From assembly GCA_902598405.1 (NCBI GenBank), contig CACKBQ010000008.1:1-56771 (forward strand): 56,771 nt of DNA. Direction: 5' to 3'. The stretch is from an uncultured Pelagibacteraceae bacterium. GTDB lineage: Bacteria > Pseudomonadota > Alphaproteobacteria > Pelagibacterales > AG-422-B15. This document shows positions 1 through 9,364 of this stretch, piece by piece (positions within the stretch are counted from its first letter, which is position 1; each line of letters begins with the position of its first letter). The translations under genes were made by a program, and so were the position numbers. The notes under the pieces are model-generated. The model did not search any database and had not been told where the DNA came from. It was given only the letters and a program-made list of their open reading frames with translations.

Positions 1-2
1 AA

Positions 3-329
3 ATAGATTTTGCAATATCCTCGGATGGGATTTCAGATCAAGATGGCTGGTGTGATGATCCTAAAAATGAGTTTTATAATCAGTTTGTTAAATTTCCATT
101 TGATGGAAGTGCTGAAGAACTATTTAGAAAAGATGATCTATACGACATAGTTTGTGTAATAAATTACAACACAAAACCTATTGTGCCGGGAAAGGGTAGC
201 GCAATATTTTTACATATTTGCAAAGATGATTTTACTCCAACCGAAGGGTGCATAGCGGTCAAAAAAGAGGTTTTACTCAAGATATCACGAAATATAACAC
301 CAAACTCCTCAATAACTATTGAAAGCTAG
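3..329 (+). CDS. L,D-transpeptidase (YkuD family), 3' part only
   Basis: The open frame enters from the left edge and ends at a TAG at 327-329, so only the last 108 residues are present. They contain VPGKGSAIFLHI followed by PTEGCIAV. This is the YkuD catalytic signature, in which a conserved His lies upstream of the catalytic Cys in a GC motif. In the family the Cys attacks a peptidoglycan stem peptide to form 3-3 cross-links or to attach proteins to the wall, and the enzyme acts in the periplasm. The signal peptide would lie outside the window. The gene is convergent with yggS and shares the four bases CTAG with it, so each stop codon lies in the other gene's end. Family assignment is good; the exact substrate cannot be told. 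Confidence 0.8.
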   Translation: MDFAISSDGISDQDGWCDDPKNEFYNQFVKFPFDGSAEELFRKDDLYDIVCVINYNTKPIVPGKGSAIFLHICKDDFTPTEGCIAVKKEVLLKISRNITPNSSITIES

Positions 330-979
330 TCGCGGGGACCAAAAATTTGAGTGCCAATTCTTATATGTGTGGCACCGCTCTCAATAGCCACATCGTAATC
401 GCTTGACATACCCATACTTAGTGATGCGAGGTTATATTTTTGTGCCATGTTTTTTAATTTGATAAAGTATTTTTTTGGGTCTTCGCTTAATGGAGGTAAA
501 CACATTAGTCCGATGATATTTAAATTATAGTTTTCAATACACTTTGATATGAAATCATCAGCTTCAGATAATTTTACACCGCTCTTTTGTGCTTCGTCAC
601 CAATATTTATTTGTATAAAATAGTCCTTCGCAACTTGGTTTTCATTTTCAAGTTTATTAAAAAGTTCAACTAACTTCATTCGATCAATAGAATGAATAAC
701 GTCACAATTTTGATATATAGACTTAACTTTTCGGCTTTGAATGCCTCCAATGAAATGAAGTTTTATTTGAGGATGATGTTTCTTTAAATTGATCCATTTA
801 CTTTCTACCTCCTGAATTTGATTTTCTCCAAAAGATAATTGGCCAAATTTTATGACTGACTTAATCTCTTCAACTGATTTTTTTTTACTAACTGCGATTA
901 GTTCAACTTCATCGATTTGCCGATTTGCTTGTGAAATTGCAATTTTGAATTGTTCTAAAAATGTATTGTATGAATTCAT
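326..979 (-). CDS. yggS: YggS/PROSC-type pyridoxal phosphate homeostasis protein
   Basis: The product is a 217-residue single-domain PLP protein of the alanine-racemase-like TIM-barrel fold. Lys32 in LIAVSKKK is the expected PLP Schiff-base lysine. GENQIQE, HFIGGIQSRK (near canonical HFIGxLQ), LSMGMSSD and the closing IRIGTQIFG phosphate-binding region follow in the family order. The family buffers PLP and affects amino-acid pools; it has no established catalytic activity. An in-frame upstream Met at 1003 exists, but it lies inside the terminator hairpin of the porin gene. The ATG at 979 (MNSYNTF) also gives the usual family length, so I choose it. Confidence 0.9.
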   Translation of the reverse strand: MNSYNTFLEQFKIAISQANRQIDEVELIAVSKKKSVEEIKSVIKFGQLSFGENQIQEVESKWINLKKHHPQIKLHFIGGIQSRKVKSIYQNCDVIHSIDRMKLVELFNKLENENQVAKDYFIQINIGDEAQKSGVKLSEADDFISKCIENYNLNIIGLMCLPPLSEDPKKYFIKLKNMAQKYNLASLSMGMSSDYDVAIESGATHIRIGTQIFGPRD

Positions 980-1022
980 AAAATAAAAAAAAACACCTCG
1001 CAAATAAATGCGAGGTGCTTTT
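980..1022 (-). terminator. Intrinsic terminator of the porin gene
   Basis: A perfect 9-bp stem pairs 994-1002 with 1009-1017 (CACCTCGCA / TGCGAGGTG) around a 6-base loop. On the minus strand it is followed by a long T run (complement of the A-rich 980-993). It lies 30 bases after the porin stop and just before the yggS ATG. It is the only clear rho-independent terminator I could see in the window. Confidence 0.88.
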
Positions 1023-1047
1023 TAAGATCGTTTAATTGGAATTTAAA

Positions 1048-1941
1048 TTAAAAACCAATTACGTAACTGAAACGCCAGTTTTCAGTGTCGTTTGTAGTTC
1101 CGCCAGCTTCGTCTGTGTCTGTGTAGTCAAGACCGAATGAAGCAGCTCCAAGGCCTTTATTGATAGATATTTCCATCATATCTTTATCGGCATTTGAACC
1201 ATTATCAAGGTCAGCGAACTGGATACCCATGTCGAAACCACCCATAGATGTACCTACACCCATAGTTGTTTCTTCAACACCGTTATCTTGGTCGTACATT
1301 CCATAACCAAGGTTTAAACCTGCTACAGAGTAGCTTACAGTCACGAATGAAGGGTCAACATCTTGAGTTGAGTCTTTATAACCAATTGAAGATACACCGG
1401 CTTTGATAGATGCACCCATGATTGATGTTCCAACAACATAAGACATAACTGGATCAACGTTTCCGCCTTCCATACCTCTTGAGATTGCAAAATCAATACC
1501 ACTTACAGAGTTAGTGTACATGATTGAGTTACCTGATAGTTTGTCAGCGTCACCACCAGCGGCACCTCCCCATCCATCACCCATTAACTCAGCAGATCCA
1601 CAAGAACCTAATGAGAAACAAGCTGGGTTTCCGTCATTTTTATCAACAGCAGAGTCACGGCCGTTACCTAAAGATACAGTACCAATACCAGTATCAATGC
1701 TTACAGCTGTCAAGATTTCTCCTGCATAAATTGACATTGCAGATGAAACACCCATACCGTTATCTAGTGAGTCACTATAAGAAACGTATAGAGAGTTTGT
1801 AGATACAGTTTGTGACAAACCATTTCCACCATCTGACAAATGTCCGTAAGTGAAACCACCGATTGACATTTCAGCTTGAGCTGCACCCGCAGCCATAACT
1901 GAAGCCAATGCTGTAGCTCCTACGAATTTAGATCTATTCAT
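1048..1941 (-). CDS. Outer-membrane porin
   Basis: The 297-residue product starts with a textbook signal peptide, cleaved after AQA at residue 23. The mature part is rich in Gly, Ser and Asp, with alternating hydrophobic positions typical of transmembrane beta strands. It ends in WRFSYVIGF; a C-terminal Phe with hydrophobic residues at -3 and -5 is the BAM insertion signal. There is one Cys pair (ACFSLGSC, about residues 107-114) that could form a loop disulfide. The gene is visibly less AT-rich than its neighbours, has a strong Shine-Dalgarno and its own terminator. All of this suggests very high expression. It resembles Gram-negative general porins of alphaproteobacteria. Its pore specificity is unknown; the many acidic residues would favour cations, but that is inference. 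Confidence 0.85.
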   Translation of the reverse strand: MNRSKFVGATALASVMAAGAAQAEMSIGGFTYGHLSDGGNGLSQTVSTNSLYVSYSDSLDNGMGVSSAMSIYAGEILTAVSIDTGIGTVSLGNGRDSAVDKNDGNPACFSLGSCGSAELMGDGWGGAAGGDADKLSGNSIMYTNSVSGIDFAISRGMEGGNVDPVMSYVVGTSIMGASIKAGVSSIGYKDSTQDVDPSFVTVSYSVAGLNLGYGMYDQDNGVEETTMGVGTSMGGFDMGIQFADLDNGSNADKDMMEISINKGLGAASFGLDYTDTDEAGGTTNDTENWRFSYVIGF

Positions 1942-1946
1942 AATAA

Positions 1947-1954
1947 TTTCCTTT
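1947..1954 (-). promoter_or_regulatory. Strong ribosome binding site of the porin gene
   Basis: On the minus strand AAAGGAAA lies about 6 bases before the porin ATG. Most other genes here have no recognisable Shine-Dalgarno, so this marks the porin as an efficiently initiated mRNA with a real 5' leader. Confidence 0.7.
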
Positions 1955-1970
1955 CATATGTAATTGATCA

Positions 1971-1986
1971 TAGTTAAATTTAACTA
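1971..1986. repeat. 16-bp perfect palindrome upstream of the porin gene
   Basis: TAGTTAAATTTAACTA is its own reverse complement. It lies 30 bases upstream of the porin ATG, within the divergent porin/DUF3576 spacer (1942-2171). This is where an operator overlapping a promoter or a leader would sit. AT-rich DNA yields palindromes by chance, so an operator role is a guess. The rest of the spacer is AT-rich with no small ORF. Confidence 0.4.
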
Positions 1987-2052
1987 ATTGACGTTTTATC
2001 AAAAAAAATGCTTTTATTTAATGATTAAATCTTAATTACAACACTTTAATTG

Positions 2053-2080
2053 TAATATGTTGTATTTTTACAACATATTA
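2053..2080. repeat. Inverted repeat with 12-bp arms in the porin/DUF3576 spacer
   Basis: The arms TAATATGTTGTA (2053-2064) and TACAACATATTA (2069-2080) are perfect complements around TTTT. A related half-motif, ACAACA, stands at about 2039-2044. The element lies 112 bases upstream of the porin ATG and 91 bases upstream of the DUF3576 gene. It fits a dimeric regulator's operator better than a terminator, because no gene ends into it. It could also form a cruciform or hairpin. Confidence 0.45.
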
Positions 2081-2171
2081 TTAATACTGAAAAACAAAGA
2101 AAAACATACTATGTATGCAAAAATATATGTATATTTCATAGTAATTATAAAAACGTAATATTGTTTAATTA

Positions 2172-2720
2172 ATGTCTAAAAAACTTATATTTTCAGCCGT
2201 TTTTTGTGTTTTTCTAATATCTTGCTCAGGAAATTCCATATTTGAAAGCACTGTTCCAGATGATACTGGGAAAACTGAAAAACAAAAGGCAACGGAAGCC
2301 AAAATAGAAAAAAATGATTTTAGACTGCCTGAGGGAAGCTCTCTTTTAGATGGAGAAGGTTTATTGAATTTGAGAGACATGCTTGGATTTGAACAAGGAG
2401 AGTCCTTTAATGTAAACAGCTTGCTATTCAGTGTAGCTTTAGAAAAAATAGAATTTATGCCTTTGTTATCAGTCGATGCAGGTTCAGGGGTAATCGTGAC
2501 TGACTGGTATAGTTTCGATGAAGGTAAAACAAGAGTTAAAATAAATATTCGAGTAATTAATGAAGAACTGAACGACGACAGTCTAGCAATTAATCTTTTT
2601 AAACAAACTTTTGAAAATAGTGTTTGGGTTGACAAGGGCATTGATCAGACTCAGGCTGCAAAAATCAAAAATAGTATTTTATCAACTGCTCGAAATTTGA
2701 AAATTGCTTCAGAGCTTTAG
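2172..2720 (+). CDS. DUF3576 family lipoprotein
   Basis: The 182-residue product has a short charged N-terminus, a hydrophobic core and the lipobox LISC (about residues 15-18). It should be lipid-modified and face the periplasm, probably from the outer membrane. After a Lys/Glu-rich linker (residues 25-50) comes a globular part with [15 protein letters not shown] and RVKINIRV. That matches DUF3576, a family found next to leuS in many alphaproteobacteria. Its molecular role is not known. Location before leuS, lptE and holA suggests cotranscription and perhaps an outer-membrane assembly role, which is inference only. Confidence 0.8.
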   Translation: MSKKLIFSAVFCVFLISCSGNSIFESTVPDDTGKTEKQKATEAKIEKNDFRLPEGSSLLDGEGLLNLRDMLGFEQGESFNVNSLLFSVALEKIEFMPLLSVDAGSGVIVTDWYSFDEGKTRVKINIRVINEELNDDSLAINLFKQTFENSVWVDKGIDQTQAAKIKNSILSTARNLKIASEL

Positions 2721-2742
2721 AAGTAAATTAAAAATATATTTA

Positions 2743-5307
2743 ATGTCTGATAAATATAATCCAAAGGTGATTGAAAAAAAATGGCAATCATTTTGGGATA
2801 ATGAAAAAATATTTGAAAGTAAGGCAGATCCAAATAGAGAAAAATATTATATTCTAGAAATGTTTCCTTACCCATCGGGTAAAATTCATATGGGTCATGT
2901 TCGTAATTATACTCTTGGAGATGTTATTGCGAGATATAAAAGAGCTCAGGGTTTAAATGTTATGCACCCAATGGGGTGGGATGCATTCGGTTTGCCTGCA
3001 GAAAATGCTGCTAAAGAAAATAATATTTCACCTAAGGACTGGACTTACGAAAATATTTCAACAATGAAAAGTCAATTAAAACAAATGGGTTTATCTCTTG
3101 ACTGGTCTCGCGAGTTGGCAACGTGTGATGAGAAATATTATCATCAACAACAAAAGCTTTTTTTAAATTTTTTTCGTAAAAAATTAATTTACAAAAAGGA
3201 ATCTCTTGTTAATTGGGATCCAGTGGAAAATACAGTATTAGCAAATGAACAAGTAATTGATGGCAAGGGCTGGAGATCGGGAGCTGACATTGAGCAAAAA
3301 AAACTGTCTCAGTGGTTTTTTAAAATTACTGACTATGCAGAAAATCTTTTAACAAGCCTCGATAAACTTGAAAAATGGCCTGAAAAGGTCAAAACCATGC
3401 AAAAAAACTGGATTGGAAAATCAATTGGTTGCGAAATAACTTTTAACATTTTATCGAACGATGCAAAGCTTAAAACCTCTAAATTACAAATCTTTACTAC
3501 CCGTCCAGATACAATATTTGGAGCTACTTTTTGTGCTTTGTCTCCTTTTCATCCCCTAGTCGATGAGATACTTGAGATCAATCCAAAAATTGGAAATGAG
3601 CTGTCACAATTGCGAGCTCAAAAAATTAATGAGGAGTCAATCTCAAAAAACGAAAAGATCGGAATTAACACAAACATTTTTATCGAACATCCCTTAATCA
3701 AAGATAAAAAACTTCCGGTTTATATAGCTAATTTTATACTTATGGACTACGGATCTGGGGCTATTTACGGTTGCCCCGCTCATGATCAACGAGACCTAGA
3801 TTTTGCAAATAAATATAATTTAGACATCATCCAAGTAATCGATCCAAAATCTCAAGAAACATTTGATGGTGTTAATGCAATAACAGATGATGGAGTATTA
3901 ATCAATTCCGATTTCATAAATGGGCTAACTGTTTTTGATGCTAAAAAAGTTATTATAGATAAATTAGCAGAACTTAAAGTAGGTGAACAAAAAATAAATT
4001 ATCGATTGAGGGATTGGGGTATTTCAAGACAAAGATATTGGGGATGTCCTATTCCAATAATGTACAGAGAAGATGGTGAGGTAATTGAAGTACCAGAAGA
4101 TCAACTTCCTATAAAACTTCCTAGTGACATAGATTTAAGCATCCCTGGCAACCCTCTAGATAATCATCCAACATGGAAATATACAAAATGTCCGAAAACA
4201 GGTATGAATGCAATAAGGGAAACGGATACGCTTGATACATTTGTAGATTCCGCTTGGTATTTTTTAAGATTCTGCTCACCTGACTCGAATGATGCCTTTA
4301 ATGAGGATGAAAGCAAATATTGGATGCCTGTTGATCAATACGTCGGAGGTGTTGAACATGCAATATTACATTTATTGTATGCACGTTTCTTTACAAAAGC
4401 TCTGGAAAAAAAATCTTTTGATGAGCCATTTGAGAGTCTTTTTACTCAAGGTATGGTTTGTCATCAAACTTATCAAAATAAGTCTGGGAATTGGGTTTAC
4501 CCTGACGACATTAAAGAGGAAAACAGAAAAATTATACAAATTTCAACGGATGAAGAAGTTTTTGAGGGTCCAATGGAGTCAATGTCAAAATCAAAAAAAA
4601 ATGTCATTGACCCTGAAACAATAATTAAATCATTTGGCGCTGATGCCGCTCGTTGGTTTATGTTATCTGATAGTCCACCAGAGAAAGATATCAATTGGTC
4701 AGAGTCAGGGATTCAAGGCTCATGGAAAATTTGCCAAAAAATTTGGACACTTATAAATGTAAACAAAGAATATTTATCGTCCAATCATTGTAATGAAGAT
4801 CTAGATCTTTCAGACCAAGCAAAAGAATTAATGTATTTAAGTAATAGATGCCTCAACGCCGTTACTAACGGAATTGAAAAATTCCAAATGAATGTGGCAA
4901 TTGCGAAAATTTTTGAATTTGTTAATGGTTTGTCAAAATTTCGAGTTCATAAAAAAAATGATGAAGTGGCTTTATGTAGCGCTCTTAAGATATTAATCCG
5001 TATTATTGAACCAATGGTGCCTCATTTAGCTGAGGAATGTTGGAGTATAACTGGTGCAAGTGGCTCAATAATTTCTGAACCGTGGCCTGAAGTAAATCAA
5101 TCTTACTTAGAAAAGAATGATGTAATTGTTGTCATACAAATAAATGGTAAAAGAAGAGCTGAAATTAATGTAGAGAAAGATGTTACTGAAGAAGATGTAT
5201 ACGAAAAAATAAAAAATATTAAAAATATTAGTGATGCTATTAGTAAAAGAAATATAGTAAAATCTATTTATGTTCCAAATAAAATACTCAATATTGTATT
5301 AAATTAA
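2743..5307 (+). CDS. leuS: Leucyl-tRNA synthetase
   Basis: This is an 854-residue class I synthetase that charges tRNA-Leu. [16 protein letters not shown] (near residue 43) is the HIGH-type signature and MSKSKKNV (near residue 613) the KMSKS loop. The editing domain with [12 protein letters not shown] lies between them, and [17 protein letters not shown] is the conserved LeuRS catalytic-core block. An in-frame start at 2704 would lie inside the DUF3576 gene. The ATG at 2743 (MSDKYNP) matches the family's normal N-terminus. The stop overlaps the next gene's ATG by one base. Confidence 0.98.
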   Translation: MSDKYNPKVIEKKWQSFWDNEKIFESKADPNREKYYILEMFPYPSGKIHMGHVRNYTLGDVIARYKRAQGLNVMHPMGWDAFGLPAENAAKENNISPKDWTYENISTMKSQLKQMGLSLDWSRELATCDEKYYHQQQKLFLNFFRKKLIYKKESLVNWDPVENTVLANEQVIDGKGWRSGADIEQKKLSQWFFKITDYAENLLTSLDKLEKWPEKVKTMQKNWIGKSIGCEITFNILSNDAKLKTSKLQIFTTRPDTIFGATFCALSPFHPLVDEILEINPKIGNELSQLRAQKINEESISKNEKIGINTNIFIEHPLIKDKKLPVYIANFILMDYGSGAIYGCPAHDQRDLDFANKYNLDIIQVIDPKSQETFDGVNAITDDGVLINSDFINGLTVFDAKKVIIDKLAELKVGEQKINYRLRDWGISRQRYWGCPIPIMYREDGEVIEVPEDQLPIKLPSDIDLSIPGNPLDNHPTWKYTKCPKTGMNAIRETDTLDTFVDSAWYFLRFCSPDSNDAFNEDESKYWMPVDQYVGGVEHAILHLLYARFFTKALEKKSFDEPFESLFTQGMVCHQTYQNKSGNWVYPDDIKEENRKIIQISTDEEVFEGPMESMSKSKKNVIDPETIIKSFGADAARWFMLSDSPPEKDINWSESGIQGSWKICQKIWTLINVNKEYLSSNHCNEDLDLSDQAKELMYLSNRCLNAVTNGIEKFQMNVAIAKIFEFVNGLSKFRVHKKNDEVALCSALKILIRIIEPMVPHLAEECWSITGASGSIISEPWPEVNQSYLEKNDVIVVIQINGKRRAEINVEKDVTEEDVYEKIKNIKNISDAISKRNIVKSIYVPNKILNIVLN

Positions 5308-7016
5308 TGAATCGCCACGAAAGACGTAAACTAAAAAAAAATCGAGTTAATATGTCAGCCTTACATGAAGAATTGTTAAAAGCAATTCAGCTACATATGA
5401 GTAAAGACTATATTAATGCTGAGGCACTATATAAAAAAATTATATTTCAAGAACCTAGTAATTATGATGCAGTAAGACACCTTGGTATACTTAAAGAGGA
5501 TCTTGGAAACTACGAAGAGGCATATAATCACTATCTGAAATGTATAAACTTAAGACCAAATGGTTTTGAGGCTCTTAATAATTTGGGAGCGATTCATGTT
5601 AGAAATAAAAGCTATCAGTTTGCGCAAAAATGCTTTGAAAAAGCATACGCAATTAAAAATAATTATGTACCAGTCATAAATAATTTAGCTGCTTTATTTC
5701 ATAAATTGCATAACCCAAAAAGTGCGATAGAGTTTTCTTCAAAAGCTCTTAATTTACAACCTGATAATGCCATAGCTATAAAACAACACGCAAAGGCTTT
5801 AGTACTGAATGGTGAGCTTATTGAAGCAATTGGAATATTAGAGAAATGTTATGAAAAAGATCCCAAAGATAACGATACAGCTCTGAATCTATCAACAGCT
5901 TATAAAGAACAAGGAGACTTCAATAAAGCTAATGAGGTTATAGACAAATTATTTAAAAATGATTTTAAAAAAGTCTCAAACCTCGTTGCTTTTACGGGCA
6001 ATAAAAAAAATCAATTACAGGTTGAACACATTAAATTCTATACAAGTCAACTTGAAGAAAACAAATTATTTATCGATGATAAAGTATTAATTTACCATTC
6101 TTTTTTTAATAATTTTAAGAATCAAAAAAAATTTGATGAGGCTGGTAGATATTTAGTTGCAGGCAATGATTTACAATACAGTGTAAAGCCATTTGATATT
6201 GAAAATGAAAAAAGAATTTTTAAAAAAATTAAGTCTCTATTCTCTCAAAAAGACTCCATGAAAGTTAAGAATACCGAACAAACAACGCCTATTTTTGTTT
6301 GTGGGATGCCTAGATCAGGTACAACTTTATGTGAACAGATTTTATCATCTCACTCCATGGTTGAAGGGGCGGGTGAGCTTAGTTTTTTGACAGACGTATC
6401 TGGCATAGAAAATATTGTTTCCCCAAACGATGAGGGTCTTAGAAATCTTGATAATTTAATTAATAATAAAAAAATTGCAGTCAAAGCACGAGAAGATTAT
6501 TTAAGATCACTACATGCATTGAATAAGAAAAATGTAAGGTTTGTTTGCGATAAGATGCCCCACAATTTTGTATTGATTGGTTTAATAAATTTAATTCTTC
6601 CTGAAGCGAAAATTATATATTGCAAACGTGATCCCATTGATAACTGTTTTTCTTTATATTCACATAAATTTACTGAACTTTCACATCAGTATTCATATAA
6701 TCAAAAAGTACTTGCTCAGTACTATAAGCTTCATGTCTCGTTGATGAATGAATGGATTAAAAACTATGGTAGAAGTATCTTTGTACTTGATAATGAAGAA
6801 TTAGTTAATAATCAGGAAGATATATCAAAACAGCTTATTGATTTTTGTGACTTAGAATGGGAAGATGAATGTCTAAATTTTCACAAGTCTAATAGACAAG
6901 TTAGGACTGCCAGTATTGAACAAGTGAGACAACCTATGAATAAAAAATCGATTGGGGCATGGAAAAACTATGAAAAATATTTAACTGAACTTGTTTTAGA
7001 GTTAGAGGCTAAATGA
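5307..7016 (+). CDS. TPR-repeat sulfotransferase
   Basis: The 569-residue product has two parts. Residues about 15-225 are tetratricopeptide repeats, for example NYDAVRHLGILKEDLGNYEEA and GFEALNNLGAIHV. From about residue 328 a sulfotransferase domain starts with PIFVCGMPRSGTTLCEQIL, the 5'-phosphosulfate loop that binds PAPS. CKRDPIDNCFSLYSHKF carries the Arg and Ser of the 3'-phosphate site. There is no signal peptide, so it is probably cytoplasmic. The family transfers sulfate from PAPS to glycans or proteins; the acceptor here is unknown. The gene overlaps leuS by one base and lptE by four, so it is locked into the operon. Those neighbours make a cell-surface glycan acceptor attractive but unproven. 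Confidence 0.85.
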   Translation: MNRHERRKLKKNRVNMSALHEELLKAIQLHMSKDYINAEALYKKIIFQEPSNYDAVRHLGILKEDLGNYEEAYNHYLKCINLRPNGFEALNNLGAIHVRNKSYQFAQKCFEKAYAIKNNYVPVINNLAALFHKLHNPKSAIEFSSKALNLQPDNAIAIKQHAKALVLNGELIEAIGILEKCYEKDPKDNDTALNLSTAYKEQGDFNKANEVIDKLFKNDFKKVSNLVAFTGNKKNQLQVEHIKFYTSQLEENKLFIDDKVLIYHSFFNNFKNQKKFDEAGRYLVAGNDLQYSVKPFDIENEKRIFKKIKSLFSQKDSMKVKNTEQTTPIFVCGMPRSGTTLCEQILSSHSMVEGAGELSFLTDVSGIENIVSPNDEGLRNLDNLINNKKIAVKAREDYLRSLHALNKKNVRFVCDKMPHNFVLIGLINLILPEAKIIYCKRDPIDNCFSLYSHKFTELSHQYSYNQKVLAQYYKLHVSLMNEWIKNYGRSIFVLDNEELVNNQEDISKQLIDFCDLEWEDECLNFHKSNRQVRTASIEQVRQPMNKKSIGAWKNYEKYLTELVLELEAK

Positions 7017-7492
7017 TACGTTCAGCTCTAATATTAGTGTTTTTGCTGCTAATAATAAGTTGTGGATTTAAACCAATACACAAGTTATCTGACACAAATG
7101 CAGAAAATAAGGGTTACTCTGTTAAAATTTTAAATAACGTTTCAATGGAAGTTATTGAGGAAATAAACACTAATATCATTTCAGATGATAATGAAAAATT
7201 TTCGGCCTTATTGACAATTAGTGAAAGTTTAACCCCATTAATTATTAATACCAACGGTACAGTTGCAAAATACAGAATAGAAATTCTAATAAACTATGAT
7301 CTTATTGAAATCAGCTCAAACGAAGAAATTTCATCAGGAACTGCCAGAGGATTTGCACAATATGATGTAGGCACATCTGAGGTAGGTAATGAGGATACTA
7401 AAAAAAGTATGACAAAGATTGCAACCAAAAATGCTATTCAATTAATGGTATCAAAAATACAAAGTAGTATCTCTCAAGCAAATGATAATTAA
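7013..7492 (+). CDS. lptE: LPS assembly lipoprotein LptE
   Basis: The 159-residue product has a signal sequence ending in the lipobox IISC (Cys17), then GFKPIH, the typical start of mature LptE/RlpB. In the family LptE plugs the LptD barrel and helps insert lipopolysaccharide into the outer membrane. Similarity beyond the N-terminus is weak in this family, so the call leans on the lipobox, GFxP, size and position directly before holA, where alphaproteobacteria usually have lptE. The ATG overlaps the upstream stop (ATGA). Confidence 0.8.
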   Translation: MIRSALILVFLLLIISCGFKPIHKLSDTNAENKGYSVKILNNVSMEVIEEINTNIISDDNEKFSALLTISESLTPLIINTNGTVAKYRIEILINYDLIEISSNEEISSGTARGFAQYDVGTSEVGNEDTKKSMTKIATKNAIQLMVSKIQSSISQANDN

Positions 7493-8507
7493 GGATTCGC
7501 ATTTAGAAAAATTAGTCAAAGAACATGATACTTTTTTTAGTATTCTAATTTACGGACCCAACGAAGGTCTAGTAAAAGATCAGATTGACAAAATAGTTAA
7601 AAATTATCTAGTTCAAGATGAATATGAAAAAATTAGTTTAAATGGAAAAGAATTAGATAGTGACCCTCAAACACTGGAAGACTTAACTAGGTCAGTTTCT
7701 ATGTTCTACAAAAGTAAAGTTGTTATTGCAAGTGACATTAAAGATAAGCACCTCAAATTAGTTGAGGATGTAATATTAAATGAGCCTGATAGAGTTTTTT
7801 TGATTTTTAGAGAGGGTAATCTTAATAAATCATCGAAAATTAGAAAGTTTTTTGAAAGTAATGAAAAATGCTACTCACTTCCTTGTTATGAAGACGATGG
7901 CAGATCGATGATAAGAAATCTTGAAGAATTTATAAAGAAAAATAATCTTGAACTAAATCGCGATACAAAAAACTATCTTCTTCAATCACTAAGTAATGAC
8001 CGTATGGTAAGTAAACGTGAACTAGAGAAGATTGAAATATATTATAAAGACTCAAAAGCAGAGGTCGAATTAGATACAGTAAAAAATTTGCTTAATGACA
8101 ACAGTTCTCAGAACTTAAACAAAATGAATGAGAGTGTTATGTTTGGTAACACTGCAAAAAGTTCAAAAATAATTAATAAATTATTATCTGAGGGAGTGAA
8201 TCCGATAAGTTTGATAAGAAGTTTGTCAAGTTACCTGGCAAGAGTGCAGCGAACAAAAATAGAAATGAAAAAAGGTAATAATTTTGAAAATTCTATTAAA
8301 ATACTCAAACCACCTGTATTCTGGAAGGATAAAGATAGTTTTCAAAAACATTGTCTTAAGTGGCCGTTAGCTAAAATTGAAAAGAGTCTATCAAAACTCT
8401 TAGAAACAGAAGTCGTGTGTAAATTAAATAGCAGGTTAGCAAGTTTCAATTGTGAAAAATCAATATTGTTAATTGCTAGTCATGGAAAACAATATTTTAA
8501 AAACTAG
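7482..8507 (+). CDS. holA: DNA polymerase III delta subunit
   Basis: The 341-residue product is the clamp-loader delta subunit, which opens the beta clamp. FFSILIYGPNEGLVKDQIDKI is the characteristic N-terminal block (degenerate P loop). LIRSLSSYLARVQR and a C-terminal helical domain follow, as in alphaproteobacterial HolA. It overlaps lptE by 11 bases and ends with its TAG sharing CTAG with the convergent parB stop. Confidence 0.9.
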   Translation: MIIKDSHLEKLVKEHDTFFSILIYGPNEGLVKDQIDKIVKNYLVQDEYEKISLNGKELDSDPQTLEDLTRSVSMFYKSKVVIASDIKDKHLKLVEDVILNEPDRVFLIFREGNLNKSSKIRKFFESNEKCYSLPCYEDDGRSMIRNLEEFIKKNNLELNRDTKNYLLQSLSNDRMVSKRELEKIEIYYKDSKAEVELDTVKNLLNDNSSQNLNKMNESVMFGNTAKSSKIINKLLSEGVNPISLIRSLSSYLARVQRTKIEMKKGNNFENSIKILKPPVFWKDKDSFQKHCLKWPLAKIEKSLSKLLETEVVCKLNSRLASFNCEKSILLIASHGKQYFKN

Positions 8508-9364
8508 CTTTTTAGTTTAGTAGTTACTAATTCTAACTGATCAAGAGTCTTATATTCTATTTTAATTGAACCACCTTTTTTTCCTTTGTGATCGATAGAT
8601 ACACTTAATCCGAGCTTTGCTGTTAAGTTATTTTCTAAATCAATCGTATCTGGGTCTTTTAATTTAACTTTCTTTACTCCTGGCTTTCTTTGTTTTGCAA
8701 GGTCTTCTGCGGCCCTTACACTTAAATTTTCACTAACAATTTTTTCTGCTAGTTGTTCTGGGAAGGCACTATTCATAATAGCGCGGGCATGCCCTGATGA
8801 AATCTTTCCCTCAGAAATCATATCTTGAATGGACTGAGGTAAGCCAAGTAGTCTGATTATATTTGCAATATGACTTCTGCTTTTACCAACAATATCTGCA
8901 AGTGCGTCTTGAGTATGGCCGTGGTTTTCAATTAACCTTTTATATCCCGCTGCTTCTTCAATTGGTGATAGATCAGAACGTTGTACATTTTCTATAATTG
9001 CGATTTCTAACGCTTCTACATCATCTAGTTTTCTAACAACTGCAGGAATTTCGTGAAGTTGTGCAATTTGTGCTGCTCTCCATCTTCTCTCACCTGCAAT
9101 GATTTCATATATTCCAGTTTCTGTTGGTGAGGGTCTAACTAATATTGGTTGAACAAGCCCTTTGGATTTTATGGACTCAGCTAATTCATTAATACTATTT
9201 TTATCAAATAGTCTTCGAGGCTGTGACGGGCTTGGTTTTAAATTTGAAATAGAAATTTTTGTTTCTTGATTTGAAGTTTCATTTTGAATTGAGACATCTT
9301 TAGTATCACCCATAAGTGATGAAAGTCCACGACCCAGACCTTTTTTTGAAATCGATGAACTCAT
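8504..9364 (-). CDS. parB: Chromosome partitioning protein ParB
   Basis: The 286-residue product is the centromere-binding CTPase that loads on parS and spreads. KKGLGRGLSSLMGD is the usual ParA-interacting N-terminus. The ParB/Srx domain holds PSPSQPRRLFD and the nucleotide-binding GERRWRAAQ. The helix-turn-helix region includes SHIANIIRLLGLP, and the C-terminal dimer domain ends at LKS. It is the last gene of a reverse operon from the ferredoxin gene and overlaps parA by one base. A perfect parS target lies two genes upstream, in rsmG. Confidence 0.97.
   Translation of the reverse strand: MSSSISKKGLGRGLSSLMGDTKDVSIQNETSNQETKISISNLKPSPSQPRRLFDKNSINELAESIKSKGLVQPILVRPSPTETGIYEIIAGERRWRAAQIAQLHEIPAVVRKLDDVEALEIAIIENVQRSDLSPIEEAAGYKRLIENHGHTQDALADIVGKSRSHIANIIRLLGLPQSIQDMISEGKISSGHARAIMNSAFPEQLAEKIVSENLSVRAAEDLAKQRKPGVKKVKLKDPDTIDLENNLTAKLGLSVSIDHKGKKGGSIKIEYKTLDQLELVTTKLKS

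Noticed and set aside
1514-1802. Two plus-strand open frames opposite the porin gene.
   Set aside because: They mirror the porin's biased codon use, with Ser/Pro-rich or His/Gln-rich nonsense composition; the porin has a signal peptide, BAM signal, Shine-Dalgarno and terminator.
2165-2641. A 158-codon minus-strand frame opposite the DUF3576 gene.
   Set aside because: The plus frame has a lipobox and a known domain; the minus frame is Ser/Leu-rich without motifs.
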